DNA of 64,000 bases from the NCBI GenBank assembly GCA_003246295.1, contig QKAS01000040.1, positions 19,845 through 83,844 of the forward strand. Reading direction: 5' to 3'. The position numbers and the translations under genes are program-made. Origin of the DNA: Clostridia bacterium (GTDB lineage: Bacteria > Bacillota > Clostridia > Lachnospirales > Lachnospiraceae). The stretch's first letter is position 1. Every line of letters begins with the position of its first letter. The notes beneath the pieces were generated by a model, which saw only the letters and a list, made by a program, of their open reading frames with translations, did not search any database and was not told the DNA's origin. This document shows, in pieces, positions 19,253 to 26,697 of this stretch.

Positions 19253-20377
19253 GTGAAATTGAATAGAGATGTCATTTTTAGATTTAGTCTGAATCTCGAT
19301 AAATACGAAGAAAGAGTGTCTGTATCAGTGAGAGTTGCCGACACGCTCACAAGGTCCTTATATGTAACATTAATTAAAGATGGCATTGTATATGATCTGA
19401 ATGATGTAGAAATGGTAATCATTAAATGCCTGAAACCGGATGGAAATCTTGTATACAACGACTGTGTAATAAGTGGTAATGAAATAAAATATTCTGTTAC
19501 AACACAAACAGTAAATATTAAAGGAGATGTCAGGGCAGAATTTGTAATAACAGGAAAAGATGGTTCCGTTATAACTTCACCACAATTTGTAATTCATGTA
19601 TATGAGCAGATTTATGATGATGCCGCAGTTGAATCATTTAATGAATACAATGGTCTTGTTACATGTCTCACGAATGCAAAGCAAGCTGAGGCAACAGCAA
19701 CTGCATCAGTTAACCAGTGTGTTTTAGCAGCAAATGAGGCATCAGAAAATGCTAATAGCGCACATGCGGCATCAACATCAGCTATCCTGGCATCGAATAC
19801 AACAATTACTCTTCATGGAGAAGTTGTAAGTATGCATAGTGATATCGAATCTATCCACAATGGAGCTGTATCAGAGTTTGCAGAATTAGTTATAGGAGCA
19901 GAGTCATCACTAGATTTAGCAAAGATTACAGATATTGCTGAGATGGAAATGGCAAAGAATGCTTATATTGCGGAATTAGAAACTATAGTCCCTGTAACTG
20001 GTATTAAAGGGATATCAGAAGCAACATATCGAGTAGGTTTAGTTGAAATAACTCCTGCCAATATTGGTCTTAGCAATGTTGAAGATAAGAATTCTGAAAC
20101 TATAAGGGGAGAGCTGACAGCTGCTAATATAACAGGAGCATTGGGATATACTCCACCAACACAAGACACTACATATGCGCTTGCAACACAGTCAACAGCT
20201 GGACTATTGTCACCAACCGATAAGGTAAAAATAGATAACATAGCAGGTGTAACTGTAAATAATACGGTCACATCTACATCGACAACAGAAGCATTGTCAG
20301 CCAATCAGGGAAGATTACTGGCTATCAGAATTACTGCACTTGAAGCAGCGATACTTGAGTTACATTATCCTAAGTAA
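19253..20377 (+). CDS. Phage baseplate upper protein-like (BppU-type) tail appendage protein
   Basis: A 374-residue protein. The N-terminal 125 residues (FRFSLNLDKYEERVSVSVRV, then beta strands through GDVRAEFVITGKDGSVITSP) match the BppU-type anchoring domain that attaches receptor-binding proteins. An Ala/Ser/Thr-rich coiled coil follows (about 140-240), then a GYTP-containing shaft segment and a C-terminal helix (TEALSANQGRLLAIRITALEAAIL) typical of trimeric fibre ends. The start is GTG at 19253 after AAGGGGG. It probably anchors the tip protein encoded next. Confidence 0.75.
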   Translation: MKLNRDVIFRFSLNLDKYEERVSVSVRVADTLTRSLYVTLIKDGIVYDLNDVEMVIIKCLKPDGNLVYNDCVISGNEIKYSVTTQTVNIKGDVRAEFVITGKDGSVITSPQFVIHVYEQIYDDAAVESFNEYNGLVTCLTNAKQAEATATASVNQCVLAANEASENANSAHAASTSAILASNTTITLHGEVVSMHSDIESIHNGAVSEFAELVIGAESSLDLAKITDIAEMEMAKNAYIAELETIVPVTGIKGISEATYRVGLVEITPANIGLSNVEDKNSETIRGELTAANITGALGYTPPTQDTTYALATQSTAGLLSPTDKVKIDNIAGVTVNNTVTSTSTTEALSANQGRLLAIRITALEAAILELHYPK

Positions 20378-20392
20378 AGAAGGGAGATCATT

Positions 20393-20992
20393 ATGAGTTA
20401 TACAAAAGTAGTATGGAAAGATTATCCATCAACAGCAACACCGATCAATGCTGCAAATCTTGGAATTATGGACCAGGGTATTGCAGATGCTCATTCATTG
20501 TTAGCAACAGCGCAGGCAGATCTTGATGTTGCAGAAGCAAATATTATTTCATTAGGAACACAGGTGGCGGCAAAGATACCAACAGCAAATATCATGCAGT
20601 CATTAGATGATATGGAAGCACTATCTACGGCAGGTGTATATGTGGCAGATGCAAAAGCGGTAGGGGCAATAAGCACTAATTTAAATGGGGTTACTGCAAA
20701 TTTATATGAATTAGACTTTGCCGATAAAATTGATTTAAAAACAGCACTTGATGCAGTTGGGAAAACATATACTTTTCAAACAAACGGTGTTTTATGTTAC
20801 AAATTTACAAGCGCTGCCGCCGCAAATGCTTATAGGTTAAATTCTTCGACTGGCGTTCCTATTTTATTCGCACAAGCAGGCGGTGCTTCTTACGAACTCG
20901 CTGGTAGAGTTCATGTGTCTAAGGGTGAAATTGGAACTGTAGCATATTTTGGTATAACTATAAATAGTTTGTATTTTGTTCCTTTTAAATAA
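20393..20992 (+). CDS. Tail-tip/receptor-binding protein, currently expressed version
   Basis: A 199-residue protein. The N-terminal segment (VVWKDYPSTATPINAANLGIMDQGI) is a module that recurs at the start of Firmicutes tail-appendage proteins, followed by an Ala-rich coiled coil to about residue 65. After TNLN at residues 95-98 the sequence changes into a beta-rich tip ending in FGITINSLYFVPFK. The DNA coding TNLN carries the 14-bp sequence that is repeated, inverted and in frame, in the minus-strand cassette downstream. The C-terminal 101 residues are therefore probably one of two exchangeable tips. The start follows AGAAGGGAG. Confidence 0.75.
   Translation: MSYTKVVWKDYPSTATPINAANLGIMDQGIADAHSLLATAQADLDVAEANIISLGTQVAAKIPTANIMQSLDDMEALSTAGVYVADAKAVGAISTNLNGVTANLYELDFADKIDLKTALDAVGKTYTFQTNGVLCYKFTSAAAANAYRLNSSTGVPILFAQAGGASYELAGRVHVSKGEIGTVAYFGITINSLYFVPFK
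20674..20687 (+). repeat. Inverted repeat, left copy (candidate inversion site)
   Basis: CACTAATTTAAATG, whose exact reverse complement lies at 21315-21328. It encodes the TNLN hinge of the tail-tip gene. The core contains the palindrome ATTTAAAT. Confidence 0.7.
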
Positions 20993-21003
20993 TTTTATGT
21001 GCT

Positions 21004-21300
21004 TTATCTATAAAAAACAGATAATGTTACAGTTGATGTTCTGTCTATACCATCAACGTAGACAAACACACAATTAGCAGAAGCGTTGGTAACGCTAATT
21101 TTACATGCGCAAGTAGTACCAACGCCACTATCATATCCGTCACGAATATCTTTTGCAGTTGAACTTAATGCAATTTTAGGTACATGGAAAGTAAATGTTC
21201 CACCCGCTGTAGTACCGCATAGTATAATTAACTCAGTATATTCGCTAGGTAATGTGACCGCTGTCGAGCCACTCACAGTGGTAATTGCCTTCCATGTCAA
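21004..21300 (-). CDS. Silent alternative tail-tip cassette (no start of its own)
   Basis: The minus-strand frame is open from the stop at 21004 back past the inverted repeat to about 21374. The listed TTG at 21300 is unlikely to be a true start, because no RBS precedes it. The sequence (TWKAITTVSGSTAVTLPSEY, then TFTFHVPKIAL and a beta-rich end TVTLSVFYR) is typical of C-terminal receptor-binding tips of Firmicutes phages. Upstream, across the repeat, it reads ELNTNLNAIEAD, the same phase as the plus-strand gene. It should be expressed only after inversion joins it to the N-terminal part of the 20393 gene. Confidence 0.65.
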   Translation of the reverse strand: MTWKAITTVSGSTAVTLPSEYTELIILCGTTAGGTFTFHVPKIALSSTAKDIRDGYDSGVGTTCACKISVTNASANCVFVYVDGIDRTSTVTLSVFYR

Positions 21301-21314
21301 ATCTGCTTCGATTG

Positions 21315-21328
21315 CATTTAAATTAGTG
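21315..21328 (-). repeat. Inverted repeat, right copy (candidate inversion site)
   Basis: CATTTAAATTAGTG, the exact reverse complement of 20674-20687, in the same codon phase on the minus strand. About 30 bp further out, CTGAC/GTCAG (21355-21372) forms a small dyad that might bind a recombinase or may be incidental. Confidence 0.7.
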
Positions 21329-21462
21329 TTTAATTCATAATAAATGGAAGTGATCTGACTTGGTACGGTCAGTTAGATGGTGATCACATATGTTGATTGT
21401 CTGAGGTTGGCAATCATAAAAATTAGAAACCCGTTACTCATTCATGAGAGAAAGGAAACAAA

Positions 21463-21942
21463 ATGGGATTTATAAAATTTTCTAATAATGCCTCATTCGA
21501 GGTGAAAATAAAAAAAATCAACGACACACTTATTAAGGTATTTGATCCTATTCCTGTTATTTCAGGATTTATTTACTACCTTGACGAAAAGCTAACGCAA
21601 GAAGTATGCAACTGTAATGAATTTAAAACCGTATATAAAGCAGAACTTGATGGAATTATTTATTCAAATGATGGAAGTGTTTATTCCGAACCTGTAATTG
21701 AAGAACCTGTTGTAATTGAACCAACAGCAGAAGAACTTGCTGCAATAGCGAGACAGCAAGAAATAGCAAATATTAATATGCAACTTGCAGCAATCGACTT
21801 GGAATTTGAACAGTTAGACTATATAGGAACTAAAATTGCAACGGGTAGGGCAACTATTGATGAATACAGTGAACAGATTGCACGTATGACAGAATTAGCA
21901 GCAGAAAAGGACTTATTACAGGCACAGTTATTACAATTATAG
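21463..21942 (+). CDS. Phage protein with C-terminal coiled coil, downstream of tail tip
   Basis: A 159-residue protein: a compact N-terminal beta domain (to about residue 75), a proline/glutamate linker (EPVIEEPVVIEPTAEE) and a helical coiled coil to the end. Such proteins often lie between fibre and lysis genes and are suspected fibre-assembly or minor tail proteins. No specific family is recognised. The start has AGAAAGGAAA upstream. The 140 bp before it, between the inverted repeat and this gene, contain no other recognisable gene. Confidence 0.6.
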   Translation: MGFIKFSNNASFEVKIKKINDTLIKVFDPIPVISGFIYYLDEKLTQEVCNCNEFKTVYKAELDGIIYSNDGSVYSEPVIEEPVVIEPTAEELAAIARQQEIANINMQLAAIDLEFEQLDYIGTKIATGRATIDEYSEQIARMTELAAEKDLLQAQLLQL

Positions 21943-21954
21943 TCATCAGGGGGA

Positions 21955-22215
21955 ATGCGAGTGAATGAAATTATAGTTGCTGCCATATCAGGCGGAGTAA
22001 CCTTGATTGTTTGTTTAATTAACAATAATTTCCAAGCCAGCAAAACGAGGGTCCTTATGGAATACCAGTTAACTGAACTAACAAAGCGTGTCGACAAGCA
22101 TAATAATGTGATAGAGCGTACATATAAACTGGAAAAATATGCAGATGTATGTGATGAAAAAATTAAGGTTATTAATCATAGAATTACGGATCTTGAAGAA
22201 GCAGAAAAAAAGTAA
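21955..22215 (+). CDS. Small membrane protein, XhlA-like
   Basis: An 86-residue protein with one N-terminal membrane segment (IIVAAISGGVTLIVCLI) and a charged coiled-coil tail (LTKRVDKHNNVIERTYKLEKY). This size and layout match haemolysin XhlA-type proteins that accompany holins. The gene lies 13 nt after the previous stop and just before the holin. An alternative GTG start lies at 21961. Confidence 0.65.
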   Translation: MRVNEIIVAAISGGVTLIVCLINNNFQASKTRVLMEYQLTELTKRVDKHNNVIERTYKLEKYADVCDEKIKVINHRITDLEEAEKK

Positions 22216-22228
22216 AGGAGAAAACAAC

Positions 22229-22465
22229 ATGTTTAAGAATTCGGTTTTTAGAGTATCAGTAGATACAAAGAAGTGGTTAAAAGCAGCCGGAACAAGAGCG
22301 GTCCGTACAATGGCGCAGGTGGCAATTGCACAGATCGGTGTTGCAACTGTACTAGAGGGTGTTGATTGGAAGTTAGTAGTCTCGGCAACACTTCTAAGTG
22401 GGATTCTATCTATCCTTACATCATTAAAAGGAATTCCGGAAGTAGAAAGTGAGGAGACAAAATGA
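22229..22465 (+). CDS. Phage holin, r1t-like
   Basis: A 78-residue membrane protein starting MFKNSVFRVSVDTKKWLKAA. WLKAAGTRAVRTMAQVAIAQIG and VDWKLVVSATLLSGILSILTSLKGIP are characteristic of the r1t holin family. Two hydrophobic helices are visible. The ATG at 22229 is chosen because of AAAGGAG at 22214-22220. A longer in-frame reading would overlap the XhlA-like gene. It overlaps the endolysin start by 4 bases (ATGA). It times lysis by opening the membrane for the endolysin. Confidence 0.88.
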   Translation: MFKNSVFRVSVDTKKWLKAAGTRAVRTMAQVAIAQIGVATVLEGVDWKLVVSATLLSGILSILTSLKGIPEVESEETK

Positions 22466-23184
22466 AAACAAGTCAAGCAGGGATCAATTTGATCAAGTCT
22501 TTTGAAGGTTGCAGGTTAAAAGCTTATAAACCGGTATCAACAGAAAGATACTGGACCATTGGATATGGGCATTATGGGGCTGATGTTAAGCAAGGAATGA
22601 CAATTACACAGGCACAGGCAGATTCTTTCCTTGTCTCTGATTTGAGTAAGTTTGAAGGCTATGTCAATGCTCTTGGCATACAGCTAAACCAGAATCAATT
22701 CGATGCGCTGGTATCATTTGCTTATAATTGCGGTGCAGGCAACTTAAGGTCTTTGTGTGCAAACAGAACACTTCCTCAGATTGCAGTAAAATTACTTGCT
22801 TATAATAAAGCAGGGGGAAAGGTTTTATCTGGGCTGACCAGAAGGAGAAAAGAGGAGCAGAAGCTTTTTAATTCTCCTGTAAAACAGACAGTTTCAAAAG
22901 TTCCGGTAACAGGCAGCTTAGATTATAGCCTGGTATTCAATGCAACATTTTATGCTAACAAATATCCTGACTTAAAAAGGGCAAAAATAACTACAGCAGA
23001 TCAGCTTCTTAATCATTTTATTACTTATGGAATGAAGGAAGGCAGACAGGCTATTTCAACGTTCAACGTGTTGACATACAAAAATAATTATCCTGACCTG
23101 AGAAAAGAATATAAAGATAACCTTCCAGCATACTATATACATTACATCACACATGGAAAAGCGGAAGGAAGAAAAGCTATATAA
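22462..23184 (+). CDS. Endolysin: GH24 lysozyme with two C-terminal wall-binding-type repeats
   Basis: A 240-residue muramidase. The GH24 domain covers about residues 1-145: catalytic Glu in IKSFEGCRLKAY (E15), then YWTIGYGHYG and a conserved core. The C-terminal 90 residues hold two copies of a roughly 40-residue unit (FNATFYANKYPDLKRA... HFITYGMKEGRQA and LTYKNNYPDLRKE... HYITHGKAEGRKA). This repeat type is found in secreted and wall-associated proteins and probably tethers the enzyme to the host wall. There is no signal peptide, so release depends on the holin. Confidence 0.93.
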   Translation: MKTSQAGINLIKSFEGCRLKAYKPVSTERYWTIGYGHYGADVKQGMTITQAQADSFLVSDLSKFEGYVNALGIQLNQNQFDALVSFAYNCGAGNLRSLCANRTLPQIAVKLLAYNKAGGKVLSGLTRRRKEEQKLFNSPVKQTVSKVPVTGSLDYSLVFNATFYANKYPDLKRAKITTADQLLNHFITYGMKEGRQAISTFNVLTYKNNYPDLRKEYKDNLPAYYIHYITHGKAEGRKAI

Positions 23185-23190
23185 ATTTAA

Positions 23191-23235
23191 AGCCACTTTG
23201 CAAGGTTAAAATAATCAGGCAAGGTGGCTATTTTT
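23191..23235 (+). terminator. Terminator after the lysis cassette
   Basis: AGCCACTTTGC (23191-23201) pairs with GCAAGGTGGCT (23219-23229), with one G-T wobble, followed by ATTTTTATTT. This marks the end of the late operon. Confidence 0.85.
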
Positions 23236-23253
23236 ATTTGTAAGGAAACTTAT

Positions 23254-23493
23254 TTATTCAGATTCATGGATAAAGCGGTGTAGTATGCCGTCTTTGCTTG
23301 GAACGAAAGGTTTAGAATTATCATATGGATTCCCGTCCTGATCTATGTAGTGAAAATCACCGTTGCAAGGATCGCAGTATCTGCCCCAAGCTACAGCATC
23401 CGGAATACCATCTGAGAATGCAGCACATTTATTATAATTGCCGTCATTATATAAATTTTTACAGGTATCACATTTTGGCATACGAATCTTCAT
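23254..23493 (-). CDS. Small cysteine-rich protein of unknown function
   Basis: A 79-residue minus-strand gene with a consensus RBS (AGGAGG) 8 nt before ATG. CDTCKNLY near the N-terminus, a single Cys in KCAAFSDGIP and CDPCN suggest a structural zinc site. The sequence from KCAAFSDGIPDAVAWG on is recognisable from many small Firmicutes proteins of unknown role. It is the only gene in the conversion block with such a strong RBS on this strand, so it is probably transcribed separately in the lysogen. Confidence 0.7.
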   Translation of the reverse strand: MKIRMPKCDTCKNLYNDGNYNKCAAFSDGIPDAVAWGRYCDPCNGDFHYIDQDGNPYDNSKPFVPSKDGILHRFIHESE

Positions 23494-23692
23494 GATTATG
23501 TCCTCCTGGGTACAGTTTTATTTGCTAATATAATGATATAGCTTTTCTAAGATAATATGCAATGGTAAAGTTGTAGTAAGAAAATCATACTAAGAGGTGG
23601 TCCAGTGGGAAACTTAACTAGGCTTTTTTATTGATATATTTAATAACAAGGAGTAATATTATATAAAAATATGTTTTGGGGGGAAAATTCGC

Positions 23693-24769
23693 ATGGAATT
23701 TGATTATGCCGAGAGTAGTGTTTTAAAAAAATTAGGAATTGACATTATTAGTGAAGATAGAAACTATTGGTTGGTTAGAACTAATGCGGGTCAATATTTT
23801 GATGACTTCTATTTTGACGAATATATTGGTATTGAATGGGACGAGATTATTGATACTGAAATACTTTCTCTTGATGATATGAAAGAAAAAGTAATTGAAA
23901 GATACCCAGAAGAGTCGCACCCAGGATATATTGCAGGTCAAATTTTTAAATTTGTTCATGCTTTTAAAAAAGGCGATATTATAATTATTCCAAATAAAGA
24001 CTCAAAGCGATTTGTATTTGGAACACTTTTGGAAGATGATATATATATAGAGGAAAATGATCCAATTGATACACTTATTTTTGCCGAATGTGAAGATCAA
24101 AAAAAGTTTTTAAAGAAAAGAAGAAAGGTGCAATGGATAAAAGAGGTAAATAGGAATAGCTTAGATACACATTTACAAACATTTATATATGCTCATAATA
24201 CAATTGTTGATTTACAATCATATGCGGCATTTATAGATAGAACATTATCTGATTTTTATATAAAGGGTGATGAGGCTTTTTATACCATGAGAGTTAACAA
24301 AACAAAAGATATACCTTTTGATGATTTGGCAGATTTGTTTGTATGTAATAAAATGACATGTGAATTTATTAATAAATATTTGCATGAAAGTTTAAAAATC
24401 GATAGAGGAGAGTTGATATATAAAATTGATGTGCAGTCAAAAGGACCAACGCAGCTTTCAGGACCAATTAAAAAAATTGTTGTATTTGGAACGATTATGA
24501 TGTTCATATGTGGGGGTAGCATAAAGATAAATTTAAGCGATGGTTTTGAAGTGAGTTCAGGAGGCTTAATCAGTGTTATTAATTGTGCTGTGAATGCGTA
24601 TGATACAATTGAAACACATAGAGAAAATGATGAACAGTCAGAGATGGCATTAGATTATGAAAAATTACAAGAACAATATAAAAAATGCCAAGAGCAATTA
24701 CAACTCTCGGCACCCACAATTAATGATGTAGAAATAGAAATAGAAACTAGTGTGGACCAGCAACCGTAA
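23693..24769 (+). CDS. Putative defence/conversion protein with PUA-like N-terminal domain and C-terminal hydrophobic segment
   Basis: A 358-residue protein in an AT-rich block after the lysis genes. Residues about 20-165 follow the layout of the domain that precedes Mrr-type nuclease domains in restriction proteins: NYWLVRTNAGQYFDDF, YIGIEWDEI, a long insertion, AGQIFKFVHAFKKGDIIIIP, then RRKVQWIKEVNRNSL. No nuclease core (D...ExK) follows. Instead there is a helical segment, a hydrophobic stretch (KIVVFGTIMMFICGGSI, about 262-278) and a charged coiled coil. A membrane-linked sensor or exclusion function is plausible but inferred. Confidence 0.5.
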   Translation: MEFDYAESSVLKKLGIDIISEDRNYWLVRTNAGQYFDDFYFDEYIGIEWDEIIDTEILSLDDMKEKVIERYPEESHPGYIAGQIFKFVHAFKKGDIIIIPNKDSKRFVFGTLLEDDIYIEENDPIDTLIFAECEDQKKFLKKRRKVQWIKEVNRNSLDTHLQTFIYAHNTIVDLQSYAAFIDRTLSDFYIKGDEAFYTMRVNKTKDIPFDDLADLFVCNKMTCEFINKYLHESLKIDRGELIYKIDVQSKGPTQLSGPIKKIVVFGTIMMFICGGSIKINLSDGFEVSSGGLISVINCAVNAYDTIETHRENDEQSEMALDYEKLQEQYKKCQEQLQLSAPTINDVEIEIETSVDQQP

Positions 24770-24947
24770 ACAAAGAAAAACAAATTATAATACTTACAAC
24801 TAAACTCAACATGTCATTAATATATAATATATTGAAGAAGGTTTTATTTTTCAATATACATCTAAATATAGTGTGTCTAATTATCAAAAAAAGTAAACCA
24901 ATTAAGAAACAATATATTCCAATTATACTAAATAAATTTATTAACAT
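24747..24947 (-). CDS. Small hydrophobic protein, antisense to the end of the neighbouring gene
   Basis: A 66-residue minus-strand frame starting at ATG 24947 after GTGAGG; a GTG at 24959 is possible. It has two strongly hydrophobic segments (FSIIGIYCFLIGLLFLII and LSLVVSIIICFSLFTVAG) and its 3' end overlaps the plus-strand gene by 23 bp. Size and composition would fit a small membrane effector or toxin-like peptide. The AT-rich sequence makes chance hydrophobic frames common, so confidence is limited. Confidence 0.4.
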   Translation of the reverse strand: MLINLFSIIGIYCFLIGLLFLIIRHTIFRCILKNKTFFNILYINDMLSLVVSIIICFSLFTVAGPH

Positions 24948-25129
24948 ATCATTTCTCACCTCACTTTTATTAAATAAAATATAATACTAAATGCTATAAA
25001 ATTCAAGCGGTAAAATGTTAACAATTTATTGCAGAATAGTTTAATTTTTTATTTATCTATTTGAACATACTTTTACTAAGAGGTATTATTATACTGTAAA
25101 TCACTAATAACTCAATAATAGGTGAAAAA

Positions 25130-26350
25130 ATGAATTTATTTAATTTTATAAAAACAAATGTTTATAAATATAGCCAGCGACTTAAGCATTCAAAATGGTT
25201 TGTGCTAGATTTAGAAACTCGTAGAAAGCTAACAAAAAGGAGTATTAAATCTATAAATAAATGCAATAGTTGGCTTGTTATAAGAAGAATATTGCGAAAT
25301 TGTAAAAGATTGATTATTGAGATTACAAAATATTGGTATATAGTTATTGCTGTGATGGGTATAAGTATAATAATAATATTGCTTGGATTGTATTTTAATG
25401 TTTACACTTCGTGGAGAAGAGGACTTTGGGATTTGCGTACATTCTTAATGTCTTCGATAGTCATTGTGATTTTTAATAATGTGATAAAAAGTGAAGCAGA
25501 TAGGCATAAAAAACTAATAGTTCAACATAGCAAGTACACGAATTTTATTTATGAAGAAACAAAATTTATAAATAGTCTGCTAAGTATATTTGGTTTTTAT
25601 TGTAATATTGATCCACTATTATCATCCAATAGACATAATCTGTTTATAAATTCAATTGATGCATTAAAAATAGGACTAAGTTATTCAGCACTAACTACTC
25701 CACCTAACTATATTGAAATACCAGAATACTATACCCGAGAAATATATATTAAATTTCTGTGTAAAAATAATATCGAAATAATAAAAAATACTAAAAAATA
25801 TTTTGAAGAAAAGCTTTTGGTAAATGTAAGCGAGACTACATTTCTTTTAGGAAAATGCGATGAAGCAATTGAAAAATGCAACGAAATACTATATACAGTA
25901 GATATTTTAGATGAAGGTGTTTTTGAATGTATTATGCTAGACTGGATTACGAGTTTATCATCAATAAGTTTTTTAATATGCGCAGTAATGAGAAGACCTT
26001 GGAGAGCAGAAAAAGATTATAAAATTAAACGTGAAATTGATGCAATTCTCTCTACACAAAAGTTTACCTATGAAATTTTTGGAGATGTAAATCGCGAAAT
26101 TTCAAATAGAGGGTTTCAATATAGAATTGAAAGACTATCAATGAAAAGAGGAGTAATAAAAGAAATGTCAAATACAATTTCTTATGATGAAGAAATTGTA
26201 TTTAGAAACTTTCTGGCTTCTTATTTTCATAATAGGTATAAGTTAGTAATATTCTTTGAAGGATTTGAGGAATATGAAAATACATTTTCAATTGATTTGT
26301 TTTGGTACTATTCATTAATTCACGACAATAAAATAGAAATAGGACCTTAA
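25130..26350 (+). CDS. Unknown membrane protein of the conversion block
   Basis: A 406-residue protein with a very basic N-terminus (about 65 residues), two membrane helices (YWYIVIAVMGISIIIILLGLYF, about 67-88, and FLMSSIVIVIFNNVI, about 105-119) and a large cytoplasmic helical C-terminal domain of some 285 residues. No catalytic motif is recognised. The gene is markedly AT-rich compared with the structural genes, a common sign of a recently acquired moron. With the 23693 gene it forms a membrane-oriented pair next to attR, a position where prophages often carry superinfection-exclusion or abortive-infection genes. Confidence 0.6.
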   Translation: MNLFNFIKTNVYKYSQRLKHSKWFVLDLETRRKLTKRSIKSINKCNSWLVIRRILRNCKRLIIEITKYWYIVIAVMGISIIIILLGLYFNVYTSWRRGLWDLRTFLMSSIVIVIFNNVIKSEADRHKKLIVQHSKYTNFIYEETKFINSLLSIFGFYCNIDPLLSSNRHNLFINSIDALKIGLSYSALTTPPNYIEIPEYYTREIYIKFLCKNNIEIIKNTKKYFEEKLLVNVSETTFLLGKCDEAIEKCNEILYTVDILDEGVFECIMLDWITSLSSISFLICAVMRRPWRAEKDYKIKREIDAILSTQKFTYEIFGDVNREISNRGFQYRIERLSMKRGVIKEMSNTISYDEEIVFRNFLASYFHNRYKLVIFFEGFEEYENTFSIDLFWYYSLIHDNKIEIGP

Positions 26351-26351
26351 G

Positions 26352-26591
26352 ATGCTTAAGATAAATCAAGAAGTATATATAATAAGTTCTACGCAAATCG
26401 AGAAAGCAGTTATCACATCCAGGCAAGGTGACTTCTACACGATCATAGAGATCAAGACAGGAAGTTGTTACCGTGTCCGGCGGAGCAGACTATACGCCAC
26501 ACTGGAAGAAGCTACACAGGATCCATATTACCGACCACCGAAAATGCGCTCAAATAACATTATGCATCCTCATTTATATGAACTGATGTAA
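26352..26591 (+). CDS. Small conserved protein next to attR
   Basis: A 79-residue protein starting 1 bp after the previous stop. The core (MLKINQEVYIISSTQIEKAVITSRQGDFYTI) looks like a small beta-barrel (KOW/SH3-like) and ends in a basic RVRRSRLYATLEEA segment. Its codon and base usage is less AT-rich than the preceding gene. Similar short proteins occur near phage ends in Firmicutes. Function unknown. Confidence 0.6.
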   Translation: MLKINQEVYIISSTQIEKAVITSRQGDFYTIIEIKTGSCYRVRRSRLYATLEEATQDPYYRPPKMRSNNIMHPHLYELM

Positions 26592-26594
26592 GGT

Positions 26595-26629
26595 ATGCAA
26601 CACGAAATGCAACACGAAATGCAAGAATG
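26595..26629 (+). repeat. Short direct repeats beside attR (candidate integrase arm sites)
   Basis: ATGCAACACGAA occurs twice in tandem (26595-26606, 26607-26618), followed by a partial third copy ATGCAAGAATG. The location about 35 bp from the tRNA fragment fits arm-type binding sites for a tyrosine integrase. Confidence 0.5.
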
Positions 26630-26660
26630 CCCATTTTATGCGGACTGTAGTTCGTATCAT

Positions 26661-26685
26661 GCAAGTTCGAATCTTGTCACTCCGA
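26661..26685 (+). other. attR: 3' fragment of a tRNA-Pro-like gene
   Basis: GCAAGTTCGAATCTTGTCAC followed by TCCGA is a complete T-arm plus the 3' acceptor strand and discriminator A. The acceptor CACTCCG and T-arm match clostridial tRNA-Pro. No 5' half, D-arm or anticodon arm precedes it in the proper layout, so this is the displaced 3' end left by prophage integration. The intact tRNA should be at attL, outside the window. Confidence 0.7.
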
Positions 26686-26697
26686 TTACAGAGAAAA

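Larger units (their letters stand above)
20674..21328. other. Candidate invertible segment encoding alternative tail tips
   Basis: A 655-bp segment bounded by perfect 14-bp inverted repeats. It contains the 3' third of the plus-strand tail-tip gene and a convergent minus-strand tip reading frame; the two stop codons are 11 bp apart. Both copies of the repeat are read in the same phase (TNLN), so inversion would exchange a 199-residue product for one of 201 residues. No recombinase gene is in the window, so the enzyme would have to be encoded elsewhere in the prophage or host. Confidence 0.65.
1..26685 (+). mobile_element. Prophage, right-hand part (podovirus-like), integrated at a tRNA-Pro-like gene
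   Basis: A continuous plus-strand late-gene block runs from terminase through capsid, tail and lysis genes to a conversion block and ends in a tRNA 3' fragment at 26661-26685. The gene order (terminase, P22-like portal, N4-gp56-type capsid, nozzle-like protein, giant ejection-type protein) and the absence of tape-measure, tail-tube and tail-completion genes suggest a short-tailed virion. Replication genes, repressor and integrase are not in the window and should lie to the left of position 1. All structural genes read as intact, so the element may be inducible. The left boundary is not visible. Confidence 0.9.

Noticed and set aside
19222..19269. A tiny frame reading LLQLFGKGG just before the BppU-like gene, resembling the Prp motif of the head proteins.
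   Set aside because: It stops after about 15 codons, is in a different frame from the downstream gene and overlaps its RBS; the resemblance is probably chance.
20393..21330. Diversity-generating retroelement at the tail tip.
   Set aside because: No reverse transcriptase or template repeat is present, and the two tips are unrelated in sequence instead of differing at adenines; inversion explains the layout better.
26641..26685. A complete tRNA at the prophage end.
   Set aside because: Only the T-arm and 3' acceptor strand fit; the preceding 20 bases cannot form D and anticodon arms, so it is a fragment.
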